Assembly (NCBI RefSeq): GCF_003813865.1 | Contig: NZ_RMVG01000021.1 | Coordinates: 17,113 to 81,112, forward strand | Origin: Candidatus Pantoea deserta | Lineage (GTDB): Bacteria; Pseudomonadota; Gammaproteobacteria; Enterobacterales; Enterobacteriaceae | Direction: 5' to 3' | DNA: 64,000 nucleotides | The notes under the pieces: generated by a model | Database searches by the model: none | Seen by the model: only the letters and a program-made list of their open reading frames with translations | Told to the model about the DNA's origin: nothing | Made by a program: the position numbers and the translations under genes | Shown: in pieces, positions 33,531 to 42,396 of the stretch | Numbering within the stretch: position 1 is the stretch's first letter | Layout: each line of letters opens with the position of its first letter

Positions 33531-34238
33531 TCAGGCAGCGACGCCTTTGTGCTGCGTGGCGATATGCCCTGCCCACAGGCTGGCTACCCACTTCACCCCT
33601 TTAGCGGTAAAGCGCGCCTGCGAAAACGCATGCTGGTTTTCACCTGTGCCTGAGCGCAGCGTAAAGTAACCCGCCTGCATATGATGATGCTGCGGCGTCA
33701 GCGTGCCTTTGTCGCGATACATGATGTTCCGCTCCAGCAGGAACTGACGGAAATCAGGTTCTTTAACCTTCAGCATCTTGCATAGCTGACGGAAGCCGAG
33801 CGAGTCCGTGACCTCAACGAACCGATCGAAAAATTCCGCCTTTGGGGCGGAAAGCGCCAGCTGCTGTTCCGCCGCGCGACGCTGCTCGAACTGTTCGGCC
33901 CAGGCGCGCGCCGCTTCCGCAGGGTTAGTAAAGTCAGGCAGATGCGCCACTTTTTCCCGCTCCTGCCATTTGTCCAGCAGATCGGCGGTAAAACCCGGCG
34001 ACAGGCGCGCCACGGCTAACAGCGAGTCGCGCTTGTTCAGGCAAAACTCCTGACGCATCTCTCCTTCATGCTCGTAAAGGTTGATCGTGACCGGCTGCGA
34101 AAGCCGCTGGGCGGTCTCCAGGCTCTTGATCAAACGTTTTACTTCACCGTGAGTGATGCCGATCAGTCGGGCAATTTCACGGCTGCTCATCAGGACAGAA
34201 GCGTTGAGAGCAGAAAGATTTTCAGTAGAGAACATCAT
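33531..34238 (-). CDS. Phage antirepressor-like protein (Rha/KilAC type), stand-alone
   Basis: 235 residues. N-terminal Rha-like part (MSSREIARLIGITHGEVKRL, YEHEGEMRQEFCLNKRDSLLAVARLS) and a C-terminal KilAC-like segment (GFRQLCKMLKVKEPDFRQFLLE, then a YFTLRSG repeat). Such proteins are antirepressors in phages. No other phage gene is nearby, so it looks domesticated. The start at 34238 has GAGGTG six bases upstream; a farther ATG at 34256 is in frame. Confidence 0.8.
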   Translation of the reverse strand: MMFSTENLSALNASVLMSSREIARLIGITHGEVKRLIKSLETAQRLSQPVTINLYEHEGEMRQEFCLNKRDSLLAVARLSPGFTADLLDKWQEREKVAHLPDFTNPAEAARAWAEQFEQRRAAEQQLALSAPKAEFFDRFVEVTDSLGFRQLCKMLKVKEPDFRQFLLERNIMYRDKGTLTPQHHHMQAGYFTLRSGTGENQHAFSQARFTAKGVKWVASLWAGHIATQHKGVAA

Positions 34239-34529
34239 CAGCGTCACCTCATGCAAACGTACCCAGCCGTTCGGGCTGTTGAATAAGTATACAGGATACT
34301 GTTGTTATATCCAGTATTTTTTTTAAGCGTTTTCATAAGAACTCACCGCCTCGCCTGATTGCGCAACAGCCGCCGCGCTTGCTTAACCTGTGGCAGCGAC
34401 CAGGCTTTACTCCATCCCCTGCGATTGTCTTTAACCCTGTCTCGCTGTCAGGGGAGACAGCCTACGCGGCGGAAGACGCTCCGCTCCCCGCCGCGCTAAC
34501 CGGCATCGCCATCAAGAAAGGACGTTAAT

Positions 34530-35723
34530 ATGAGAGCACTGACTTATCATGGCCCGCATAAGGTTCGCGTTGAAACCGTTCCCGATCCCATTCTGCATGA
34601 GCCAGACGACATTATTTTGCGCGTAACGGCCACGGCTATCTGCGGCTCCGATCTGCACCTCTATCGCGGCAAAATTCCCGGCACCGAGCATGGCGAAATT
34701 TTTGGCCATGAGTTTATGGGCGAAGTGGTGGAAGCCGGCACAGCGGTAACAAACGTCGCCATCGGCGATCGCGTGGTGGTGCCTTTTGTCATCGCCTGTG
34801 GCGACTGTTTTTTCTGCCATCTGCATCAGTACGCCGCCTGTGAAAATACCAACAGTGGACGCGGCGCCATCCTGAATAAAAAAAGTATTACGCCGCCCGC
34901 CGCGCTGTTCGGCTTCAGCAACCTTTACGGCGGCGTGCCTGGCGGACAGGCGGAGTATGTGCGCGTGCCGAAAGCCAACGTCGGGCCTTTTAAGGTGCCG
35001 CTGGCGCTGCCGGATGACAAAGTCTTGTTTCTGTCCGATATTCTGCCGACCGCCTGGCAGGCGGTGCAGAATGCCGGCCTGGAGAAGGGTTCCAGCGTCG
35101 CGATTTTCGGCGCAGGCCCGGTCGGGTTGCTGAGCGCCGCCTGCGCGCGTCTGGTCGGCGCGGAAGAGATTTTTATGATCGACCATAACAACTACCGGCT
35201 GGCGTTCGCTCGCGAGCGTTACGGCGTCACGCCAATCAACTTCGATGACATCGACGATCCCGCCGACTGGATTATCGAGCACACCAAAAACCACCGCGGC
35301 GTCGATGCCGTTATCGATGCGGTCGGGTTCGAAGCCAAAGGCAGCCTGACCGAAACCGTGCTGAGCAACCTGAAGCTGGAAGGCAGCAGCGGCAAAGCGT
35401 TGCGTCAGTGTATTGCGGCGGTGCGACGCGGCGGCATTGTCAGCGTGCCGGGCGTCTATGCCGGTTTTATCCACGGTTTCCTTTTCGGCGACGCTTTCGA
35501 CAAAGGGTTAACCTTTAAAATGGGCCAGACGCACGTACAGGCCTACCTGCCGCGTCTGCTGTCGCTGATCGAGCAGGGGCTGTTAACGCCTGAAGAGATT
35601 GTGACGCATCATATGCCGCTGGAAGATGCGGCGCACGGCTATGAGATTTTTGAGAAGCGCAAAGAGGATTGCCGCAAGGTTATTCTGGTGCCGGGCATGG
35701 CATCACAGCGCGCTGCCAGCTAA
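34530..35723 (+). CDS. Zinc-dependent alcohol/formaldehyde dehydrogenase family
   Basis: 397 residues. Catalytic zinc ligands in ATAICGSDLHLY (Cys) and GHEFMGEVVE (His-Glu), structural zinc CGDCFFCHLHQYAAC, and Rossmann loop IFGAGPVGLLSA. The long insert after the Rossmann fold places it with glutathione-independent formaldehyde dehydrogenase-like proteins; the substrate is not proven. It stands alone and is a distant paralogue of the enzyme at 45711. Confidence 0.9.
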   Translation: MRALTYHGPHKVRVETVPDPILHEPDDIILRVTATAICGSDLHLYRGKIPGTEHGEIFGHEFMGEVVEAGTAVTNVAIGDRVVVPFVIACGDCFFCHLHQYAACENTNSGRGAILNKKSITPPAALFGFSNLYGGVPGGQAEYVRVPKANVGPFKVPLALPDDKVLFLSDILPTAWQAVQNAGLEKGSSVAIFGAGPVGLLSAACARLVGAEEIFMIDHNNYRLAFARERYGVTPINFDDIDDPADWIIEHTKNHRGVDAVIDAVGFEAKGSLTETVLSNLKLEGSSGKALRQCIAAVRRGGIVSVPGVYAGFIHGFLFGDAFDKGLTFKMGQTHVQAYLPRLLSLIEQGLLTPEEIVTHHMPLEDAAHGYEIFEKRKEDCRKVILVPGMASQRAAS

Positions 35724-35732
35724 AACGGCCGC

Positions 35733-35755
35733 ACGGGCTGCCTCAGGCAGCCCGT
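35733..35755. terminator. Terminator between convergent genes
   Basis: ACGGGCTGCC (35733-35742) and GGCAGCCCGT (35746-35755) form a perfect 10-bp stem with a three-base loop. Confidence 0.65.
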
Positions 35756-35761
35756 CAATGT

Positions 35762-36109
35762 TTAACGCACCGTATCTTCATCCTGGTCGTTCAGCTCAGA
35801 GAGGGAGATCTCGCGCGATGGCGCGTTATCCAGCCGGTCGCCATACTCGCCCCGCACATCCGGCAGGCTGGTAAACTGCCCGTCGACAAATAAAAAACTC
35901 AGATGCTGCGCCACCTCCTGAAGCATCTCATCAGCCTCGTTTTCCGAGGTGCCTTTGGCATCTTTGCCGTCAAGCTGCCAGCGCAGCTTGCCGCCAACCT
36001 GTTCTGCGCCGCCAATATCGACCACATGGCCGTCAATATTTTCCACCAGCAGGCGGGACTGGCAGTAGTAGAGTAAATAAGGCATCAGGTCACGTTTATT
36101 TTCAGGCAT
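35762..36109 (-). CDS. Acidic protein of unknown function
   Basis: 115 residues, start after AGGAGAATCT. Very acidic C-terminus (DNAPSREISLSELNDQDEDT) and a beta-rich core (LLVENIDGHVVDIGG, GKLRWQLDGKD). No signal or membrane helix and no family recognised. It follows a 57-residue membrane protein by 30 bases, likely one operon. Confidence 0.7.
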   Translation of the reverse strand: MPENKRDLMPYLLYYCQSRLLVENIDGHVVDIGGAEQVGGKLRWQLDGKDAKGTSENEADEMLQEVAQHLSFLFVDGQFTSLPDVRGEYGDRLDNAPSREISLSELNDQDEDTVR

Positions 36110-36139
36110 AGATTCTCCTGCGGCAGAATATATCTGCTG

Positions 36140-36313
36140 TTAAAAATGGAAATAATAACGTAGCGCATAGATCGCCCAGTAAATAGCGTTAGCGGCCAGA
36201 TAAGCCCAGCATCCCCAGTAAGCGACGGGTTCACGTTTGGTGCGGAGTTTGGGCAGAAAGGCGAGCAGATAGCCCGCAGAGGCGATAAGCGAAACGAAAT
36301 AGAAAAACTTCAT
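36140..36313 (-). CDS. Small two-helix membrane protein
   Basis: 57 residues. Start at ATG 36313 has AAGGAGGG close by, a strong ribosome site. Two hydrophobic segments (FFYFVSLIASAGYLLAFL and AYWGCWAYLAANAIYWAIYA) flank a basic loop (PKLRTKREP), so both ends probably face the periplasm. Function unknown. It is first in an operon with the acidic protein gene. Confidence 0.75.
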   Translation of the reverse strand: MKFFYFVSLIASAGYLLAFLPKLRTKREPVAYWGCWAYLAANAIYWAIYALRYYFHF

Positions 36314-36553
36314 CTTCCCTCCTTAAAGTCATTTATTTACTAGAAGGATAGACAGTTTTTGCAGAGTATTCGCATCAGAGAAAATAAATACACAGGCGAC
36401 AGGGTGTCGCGTTACGCTTAAATAATCACGTCCTGCTGGCGCGACTGACGGGCGACGACGATTTCATTTTGATGAAAAGGTTAATCCAGTCGTTAAGGAT
36501 AAACGCCGTCGCCTTTTTGCAGCAAAAAACGCTTCGGCCTTTACGCCGTATTA

Positions 36554-36574
36554 AAACGCTGCCGCGCAGCGTTT
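36554..36574 (-). terminator. Terminator of the lipoprotein gene
   Basis: AAACGCTGC and GCAGCGTTT pair around CGC, 17 bases after the minus-strand stop, followed on that strand by UUUU. The rest of 36314-36590 shows nothing coding. Confidence 0.65.
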
Positions 36575-36590
36575 CTGTTTCGGCGTGACG

Positions 36591-37274
36591 TCAGGAGGCT
36601 TTTTTCAGCAGACGCGGCAGCTGGTTATCCAGCTCCAGCAGGCAGGCATCCATCATTTTTTCCGTTTCCTGCGTCACTTTCTGATAATTATTGGCCTTCC
36701 AGTCTGCTAATGGCGCGGTTTTTGCTGCTGGCGCGCAGTCGGCCATCGTAAAGGCGCTAAAGACGTTGCCGCCTTCCGGGCGCTTATAGAAGATAACGCG
36801 GTAAGAGAGATCGTAATTGCTGTTGGCGGTAGAGAGATCGCTGTAGACCAGCGACCAGTGCGATGCGCCGATGATCAGGGTATCCTGATAGACGTAACTT
36901 CCCCCCTGTTTGTTCAGGTATTCAGCGATTTTCGCCTCCGCCCTGGGTGCGAAATAGCGGCTGGTCGGCTCAGACAAGGCATCAACCTTCGTGCCCCGAT
37001 AACCCTTTTTATCAAACATATCGCTGCTTATACTGGCACCGCCCAGCAGGACGCCGACCGCGGTCAGGCCCGCTACGACACCCGTCGAGGCCGGTCCGAC
37101 GACGCGCAGATGATCGTCGGCATAGTGATTGCCGTTCATATCTGGCTGCGCCAGCGTCGTCAGGACTTCCAGCCGACTGCCTTCAGCGCCTGTTACTACC
37201 GTGGGTTTCTTACCGCCTGCGCATCCTGCAAGCAGCGTGACAGACAGCGCGCCAGCCGCAATAACATTTATTTT
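36591..37274 (-). CDS. DUF4823-like lipoprotein
   Basis: 227 residues from GTG 37274, which follows AAGGAAC and gives the signal VKINVIAAGALSVTLLAGC with lipidated Cys. The mature part has a glycine-rich segment (VVAGLTAVGVLLGGASIS) and ends in two helices. Weak resemblance to DUF4823 outer-membrane-anchored proteins; function unknown. The frame is open upstream to 37349, but that part would precede the lipoprotein signal. Confidence 0.75.
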   Translation of the reverse strand, partial: KINVIAAGALSVTLLAGCAGGKKPTVVTGAEGSRLEVLTTLAQPDMNGNHYADDHLRVVGPASTGVVAGLTAVGVLLGGASISSDMFDKKGYRGTKVDALSEPTSRYFAPRAEAKIAEYLNKQGGSYVYQDTLIIGASHWSLVYSDLSTANSNYDLSYRVIFYKRPEGGNVFSAFTMADCAPAAKTAPLADWKANNYQKVTQETEKMMDACLLELDNQLPRLLKKAS

Positions 37275-37442
37275 CACGAGTTGTTCCTTTTTAACATCCC
37301 TGACAATCCTGTGCCGTGGCTGACATACAGCGCATACGGCGCAGGACAACCTTCCCTTATTAACGGTCTCAAACCGCTAAGCTTTAGTTATCTGTCTGAT
37401 TTACTCACAAGAAGGCTATGCTTAACAGCGGAGGTGACAACT

Positions 37443-38120
37443 ATGTGTGGACGCTTTGCGCAATACCGCAGCCGGGACGACTATTTTGACGCCCTCGGCA
37501 TTGACGATGACGAGCTGATTTACGATCCCCAGCCCGTGGGGCGTTATAACGTCGCGCCCGGTACCCGCGTGCTGTTGCTGAATATGCGCGATGAGCATTT
37601 ACACCTCGATCCGGTATTCTGGGGCTATGGACCCGAATGGTGGCACAAACAGCCGTTGATTAACGCGCGCAGTGAAACCGCGCCTACCGGCCGGATGTTC
37701 AAACCGCTGTGGCATCATGGCCGCGCCGTTGTTCCGGCAGACGGCTGGTTCGAATGGAAAAAAGAGGGATCGCGCAAACAGCCCTACTTTATCTATCACC
37801 AGCATGGCGAGCCGCTGTTCTTCGCGGCAATCGGCAAGGCGCCCTTCGATAAAGAGCACGGCCACGAAGGCTTTGTTATTGTCACCTCCGCCAGCAATAA
37901 AGGCATGGTGGACATTCACGACCGCCGTCCGCTGGTGCTGCGCGCCGATGCGGTAGAGGAGTGGCTGAGCGCGGAAACCTCGCCGGAGCGGGCGCAAAAA
38001 CTTACCGAACAGGCGGCCCTGCCTGAAAGCGCCTTCCGCTGGCATCCGGTGACGAAGAAAGTCGGCAACATTCATAATCAGGGTGAAGAGATGATTCAGG
38101 AGACGGCGGAAACCAGCTAG
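37443..38120 (+). CDS. yedK: SOS-response-associated peptidase YedK (SRAP/HMCES)
   Basis: 225 residues, ATG 37443 after GGAGGTG. The start MCGRFAQY exposes Cys2, which forms a thiazolidine crosslink with abasic sites in single-stranded DNA. The remaining SRAP residues are visible: GRYNVAPG, NARSET, VPADGWFEW and WHPVTKKVGN. It protects abasic sites at forks. A much longer frame upstream overlaps the lipoprotein gene and is rejected. Confidence 0.95.
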   Translation: MCGRFAQYRSRDDYFDALGIDDDELIYDPQPVGRYNVAPGTRVLLLNMRDEHLHLDPVFWGYGPEWWHKQPLINARSETAPTGRMFKPLWHHGRAVVPADGWFEWKKEGSRKQPYFIYHQHGEPLFFAAIGKAPFDKEHGHEGFVIVTSASNKGMVDIHDRRPLVLRADAVEEWLSAETSPERAQKLTEQAALPESAFRWHPVTKKVGNIHNQGEEMIQETAETS

Positions 38121-38215
38121 TCCAGCGCGGCTGCCGTGGGGAATTCGCAGCTTGCAAAACGGGACGGGGAAAAAAGATTGCAGTAAACTTCTTCCTTCTT
38201 TTTCAACAGCAGTGA

Positions 38216-39613
38216 ATGACAGTGAACAACGAAGCGCACTCCTCGGTCAATGTTCCTCAGTCCATCCCGGCACGCAACCGCATGTTCCGGGCGTTGCTTA
38301 ACCGCGATAAAACGCCCGTTGCGGTGCTTATCTCCGCCGCCCTGGTAGGCGTGCTTGTCGGGCTGGTGGGCAGCGCCTTTGCCAAAGCGGTCAGCTGGGT
38401 TCAGCATCTCCGTTTCGCCTGGGCCAGTCCAACGCTCTACTCAGGCTGGACGCTCTACGCGCTCGCCTTTCTGCTCTCCGCGCTGCTGGCGATGGCAGGC
38501 TACTTCCTGGTTCGCCACTTTGCGCCCGAAGCCGCCGGCTCCGGCATCCCTGAAATCGAGGGGGCGCTGGAAGAGCTGCGTCCGGTGCGCTGGTGGCGCG
38601 TGATCCCTGTGAAGTTTTTCGGCGGTATGGGCACGCTTGGCGCAGGTATGGTGCTGGGGCGCGAAGGACCGACGGTGCAGCTTGGCGGCAATATCGGCCG
38701 TATGGTGCTCGACCTGCTGCGTATCCGCAGCGACGAAGCTCGCCACTCGCTGCTGGCGACCGGCGCGGCTGCGGGTCTGGCCGCCGCGTTCAACGCGCCG
38801 CTGGCCGGTATCCTGTTTATCATTGAAGAGATGCGTCCGCAGTTCCGCTATAACCTCATCTCGATTAAGGCCGTGTTTACCGGCGTGATTATGGCGAGCA
38901 TCGTGTTTCGTCTGGTGAACGGGGCTAGTCCGGTAATTTCAGTCGGCAAACTGGCGGATGCGCCGGTGCAGACGCTCTGGCTCTATCTGGTGCTGGGCAT
39001 GCTGTTTGGCATGGTGGGCGTGCTGTTTAATCGCCTGATTTTTCTCTGTCAGGATGCCTTTGCGCGTCTCTACGCCGGTCGTCTCTGGCGAGCGGTTGCC
39101 ACTGGCGGCGTGCTGGGCGGCGGCTGCGGCGTGCTGGCGCTGTGGTTCGCGCCTGGCACCGGCGGCGGCTTTGAGCTGATCCCTCAGGCGGCGGGCGGCC
39201 AGTTTACCTTTGGCGCGCTGCTGATAATCTTCGCTATCCGGCTGGTTACCACTCTGCTCTGTTTTAGTTCCGGCGCGCCGGGCGGCATTTTTGCGCCGAT
39301 GCTGGCGCTGGGCACGCTGCTCGGCACCGCCTATGGCGTGCTGATGGCCGATCTCTTTCCGCTCTATCACCTGCAACCGGCAACCTTCGCTATCGCAGGT
39401 ATGGGCGCGCTGCTTGCCGCATCGGTGCGCGCGCCGCTGACCGGCATTGTGCTGGTGCTGGAGATGACCGATAACTATCAGCTGATCCTGCCGATGATCG
39501 TTACCGGCCTGGGCGCGACGCTGCTGGCGCAGTTTCTCGGCGGCAAGCCGCTCTACTCTTCTATTCTGGCAAGAACCCTGGCGCGTCAGCAGGCAGAGAG
39601 CGGCAAGCCCTAA
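38216..39613 (+). CDS. clcA: H+/Cl- exchange transporter ClcA
   Basis: 465 residues with about 18 membrane segments. The ion-pathway motifs are GSGIPEIEG, GREGPTVQLG with the external gating Glu, IIEEMRPQF with the proton Glu, and GGIFAPMLALG; a Tyr lies in the last third. ClcA works as a dimeric antiporter in the inner membrane and supports extreme acid resistance. Its stop overlaps that of the convergent cydB-like gene by four bases. Confidence 0.95.
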   Translation: MTVNNEAHSSVNVPQSIPARNRMFRALLNRDKTPVAVLISAALVGVLVGLVGSAFAKAVSWVQHLRFAWASPTLYSGWTLYALAFLLSALLAMAGYFLVRHFAPEAAGSGIPEIEGALEELRPVRWWRVIPVKFFGGMGTLGAGMVLGREGPTVQLGGNIGRMVLDLLRIRSDEARHSLLATGAAAGLAAAFNAPLAGILFIIEEMRPQFRYNLISIKAVFTGVIMASIVFRLVNGASPVISVGKLADAPVQTLWLYLVLGMLFGMVGVLFNRLIFLCQDAFARLYAGRLWRAVATGGVLGGGCGVLALWFAPGTGGGFELIPQAAGGQFTFGALLIIFAIRLVTTLLCFSSGAPGGIFAPMLALGTLLGTAYGVLMADLFPLYHLQPATFAIAGMGALLAASVRAPLTGIVLVLEMTDNYQLILPMIVTGLGATLLAQFLGGKPLYSSILARTLARQQAESGKP

Positions 39614-40554
39614 CGCACCTTGCCGCGAAAGACCCAGAAGGCCCAGCTGTGATAGAGCAGCGTGAGCGGCATAATGATAGCGGCGCCGATCAGCACAAAG
39701 CGCTGCGTCACCGCTGACGCGGCGCTGCGCTGCAAATCCTGCTGATAGGGGATCAGCCAGGGATAGAAACCGCAGGCGACACCGGCAAACACGGCGCTGA
39801 TTAACCCCAGCGTTAGCGCCAGTTGCCAGGTGGCGCGACCGCGCCACAGAGCCAGCAGCTGGGCAAGCCAGAGCGTAAAGATAAGCGAGATGGCCACTTT
39901 TCCCGGCCAGCGCTGCCAGCTGGTCATCCAGATGTCGCGATTAAGCAGCAGAACCGAGAGAAAGATCACCAGCGACAGCACCCAGCAGAGCCAGGCCAAC
40001 GCGCTGGCCTGGTCATCAACGTCCTCGCCGATCCGCCAGCGGATCCAGCAGCAGCCGAGCAGCAGATAGATCACCACCAGCCCCAGGCCGCACAGCAGCG
40101 GCGTCAGAGTAAAGCCCGTTTCCAGCCCCCGCTGCGGCTCCGCGCTGAACACCACGCCCGCGCACCATCCCTGAAGAAAGGCGGCCAGCAGTGAACTGGC
40201 GCACATCAGCCGATCCAGCCAGTGACGAAAGGCTTCCTGCGCCTGCGCGCGATACTCCAGCGCCAGCCCGCGTAGAAACAGCGCCAGCACCATAGCGAAA
40301 ACCGGCCCGCACAGAGTGTTGAACAGCATGCTATAGACGGGAGGAAAAAGCGCAAACATGCCGCCGGCCAGCAGCACCAGCCAGGTTTCATTGGCGTCCC
40401 AGATGGGCAGAATGCTGTCTACCATTCTTTTACGCTGCGACTCCTGATGAAACAGGAGAAAAAGCATACCCACGCCAAGGTCGGTGCCATCAAGCAGCAC
40501 ATAGATCAGCATTGAAAGCAGCAGCGCCAGCGCGGCGAAATCGGCGATAGTCAT
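39610..40554 (-). CDS. Cytochrome bd-type quinol oxidase subunit II
   Basis: 314 residues and about eight helices. LLDGTDLGVGMLFLLF, WDANETWLVLLAGGMFALFP and FRGLALEYRAQ are the CydB/CioB signatures. It supports subunit I, whose stop it overlaps by four bases. Last gene of the formate dehydrogenase operon. It differs from a housekeeping cydB, being shorter and without a cydX after it. Confidence 0.92.
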   Translation of the reverse strand: MTIADFAALALLLSMLIYVLLDGTDLGVGMLFLLFHQESQRKRMVDSILPIWDANETWLVLLAGGMFALFPPVYSMLFNTLCGPVFAMVLALFLRGLALEYRAQAQEAFRHWLDRLMCASSLLAAFLQGWCAGVVFSAEPQRGLETGFTLTPLLCGLGLVVIYLLLGCCWIRWRIGEDVDDQASALAWLCWVLSLVIFLSVLLLNRDIWMTSWQRWPGKVAISLIFTLWLAQLLALWRGRATWQLALTLGLISAVFAGVACGFYPWLIPYQQDLQRSAASAVTQRFVLIGAAIIMPLTLLYHSWAFWVFRGKVR

Positions 40555-41918
40555 GGCGACGTCCTGATCTCTTGCGTGACAACGTCATTTCCTGGCTGCA
40601 AGGGCGAACTCACCAGACGCAGCAGATAGCGCAGACCCAGCGCGAAACTCAGCGCGTATACCACCACTATGGCTGCAAGAATGGTCACGGTTGTTGAGAA
40701 AGACAGCGCCGAAATACTGTCTGAGGTGCGCAACATGCCGTACACCGTCCAGGGCTGGCGGCCAATTTCGGTCACCATCCAGCCGGAGAGCATGGCGATA
40801 AATCCGGCGGGCGACAGCCATACCAGCATCTTTAGCAGACGAGGCGACGTGGTGAGCCTGCCTCGCCAGTGCTGCACGTTAGCCACCAGGCTGGCGAGGA
40901 GCATCACCATTCCCAGCCCCACCATCAGCCGAAAAGCGAAAAATACCGGCGCGACCGGCGGAAGGGTTTGTGCATCAAACTCGCTCAGACTTTTGATATG
41001 GCCGGAAAGGTTATGACGCAGATAGAGCGACGCGATATTGGGAATGGCCACCTCCAGCCGGTTGCGCTGCGCCTGTTGATCGGGCAAGGCAAAGAGCCGC
41101 AGCGGCTCGCCCCTGTCAGCCGCAGGCTGATGCCAGCTGCCTTCGATCGCCGCCAGCTTGGCGGGCTGATGCGCCAGGGTATTCTCGCCATGCAGATCGC
41201 CCACCACGACCTGCAAAGGCACCGCGACCAGGGTAAAGCTGAGCGCGGCGGTGAGCATACGCCGCGCGGCCTGCTCCTGAACGTTAAGCAACAGGCGACG
41301 CGCCGCCACGCCTGCCATCATAAACGCCACGGCAATGAATGAGGCGAGCAGCATATGGCTGAAGCGCCAGGGAAATGACGGCGCGGAGAGCACCATCGTC
41401 CAGCCCTCTGGTAAAAACCGCCCGCTCTCATCACGGATAAAACCGCTCGGCGTCTGGAGCCAGGAGTTGGCAGCCAGGATCCAGAACGCGCTCAGCAGCG
41501 CGCCCAGCGTCACAAAGCAGGTCACGATAAAATGAATGCCCGGTCTGATTTTACCCATGCCAAACAGCATCACGCCGGTCAGCCCCGACTCCAGAAAAAA
41601 GGCCACCAGCACTTCATAAAACAGCAGCGGGCCGATTACGCCGCCGACCTTTTGCGACAGCCCCGACCAGTGCGTGCCGAACTGCACTTCCATAATGACG
41701 CCGGAGACCGCGCCGATCGCCACCGTCAGGGCAAACACCTTTAGCCAGAAGTGCAGCGCCTCGCGCGCGCCTGGCTGTTTGCCCCACAGCCAGCGCGCTT
41801 CAAACCACAGCAAAAAGGGCGACAGTCCGAGCGTCAGCGCCGCCAGGGTAATATGCATCCCCATCGTCAGCGCAAACTGCCCGCGCGACAGCAGCAGCAC
41901 CCACTCAGCGTCACTCAT
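40551..41918 (-). CDS. Cytochrome bd-type quinol oxidase subunit I
   Basis: 455 residues, about nine helices. SRGQFALTMGMHITLAALTLG has a heme-ligand His, and FSHMLLASFIAVAFM the second conserved His. The Q-loop segment QPAKLAAIEGSW keeps the Lys and Glu of quinol binding, and GRQPWTVYG is conserved. The short Q loop suggests a CIO-type oxidase. ATG 41918 lies inside the end of the DUF1641 gene; the frame is open to 42035. Being cotranscribed with formate dehydrogenase, it likely passes formate electrons from quinol to oxygen. Confidence 0.92.
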   Translation of the reverse strand: MSDAEWVLLLSRGQFALTMGMHITLAALTLGLSPFLLWFEARWLWGKQPGAREALHFWLKVFALTVAIGAVSGVIMEVQFGTHWSGLSQKVGGVIGPLLFYEVLVAFFLESGLTGVMLFGMGKIRPGIHFIVTCFVTLGALLSAFWILAANSWLQTPSGFIRDESGRFLPEGWTMVLSAPSFPWRFSHMLLASFIAVAFMMAGVAARRLLLNVQEQAARRMLTAALSFTLVAVPLQVVVGDLHGENTLAHQPAKLAAIEGSWHQPAADRGEPLRLFALPDQQAQRNRLEVAIPNIASLYLRHNLSGHIKSLSEFDAQTLPPVAPVFFAFRLMVGLGMVMLLASLVANVQHWRGRLTTSPRLLKMLVWLSPAGFIAMLSGWMVTEIGRQPWTVYGMLRTSDSISALSFSTTVTILAAIVVVYALSFALGLRYLLRLVSSPLQPGNDVVTQEIRTSP

Positions 41919-42396
41919 TGCTCGGTTTTCCGCTGTAACGGGTAATCGGCTTCTCCTCCTCGCGCTGCATGCCTGCGGAAAACGCCTCCAGCGCGGCGAA
42001 CAGCGGCCGCAGTCCCTGCCATAATTTTTCGTCATTCAACAGATGCAGCACGCCGCGGATGCCGGGCGCGGCATGCTCCTGCTGCGTGGCGTCGCTGGCG
42101 GGCTTCATCGCCAGGGCGGCATCGCGCAGCGCCAGCAGAATATGATTAAGCCGTTCCGGCGGAATGGTACTCAGCGTCATCATGATCAGGGAGAGATTCT
42201 GGATCGCGCTCTGCGTTCCCGGTCGGTTCAGCCCGGCTACCAGAATCTTGCCAATATCGTTGTTGGCTTTGATGGCGTCATTTGCCAGACGCAAAAAACC
42301 GTGCTGGTGCAGATTCTCCACCAGTTCATCCATCGCCTCCTGGGCGGTGGCTTCGGTGCGCGTCGGCGGTACGGTATAGGAGAGTCGTTCTGCCAT
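41911..42396 (-). CDS. DUF1641 protein, formate dehydrogenase accessory
   Basis: 161 residues, helical and soluble. ATAQEAMDELVENLHQHGFLRLANDAI and GIRGVLHLLNDEKLWQGLRPLFAALEA are family stretches. DUF1641 proteins accompany Cys-type formate dehydrogenases of this sort in many bacteria and may couple them to the membrane or act as a subunit; the mechanism is unknown. It overlaps its neighbours on both sides. Confidence 0.85.
   Translation of the reverse strand: MAERLSYTVPPTRTEATAQEAMDELVENLHQHGFLRLANDAIKANNDIGKILVAGLNRPGTQSAIQNLSLIMMTLSTIPPERLNHILLALRDAALAMKPASDATQQEHAAPGIRGVLHLLNDEKLWQGLRPLFAALEAFSAGMQREEEKPITRYSGKPSNE

Noticed and set aside
36858..37442. Upstream extension of the YedK reading frame
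   Set aside because: YedK needs Cys at position 2, which only ATG 37443 gives; the extension overlaps the lipoprotein gene.
38939..39847. 302-residue minus-strand frame over clcA and the oxidase gene end
   Set aside because: Shadow of clcA, which has all ion-pathway motifs.
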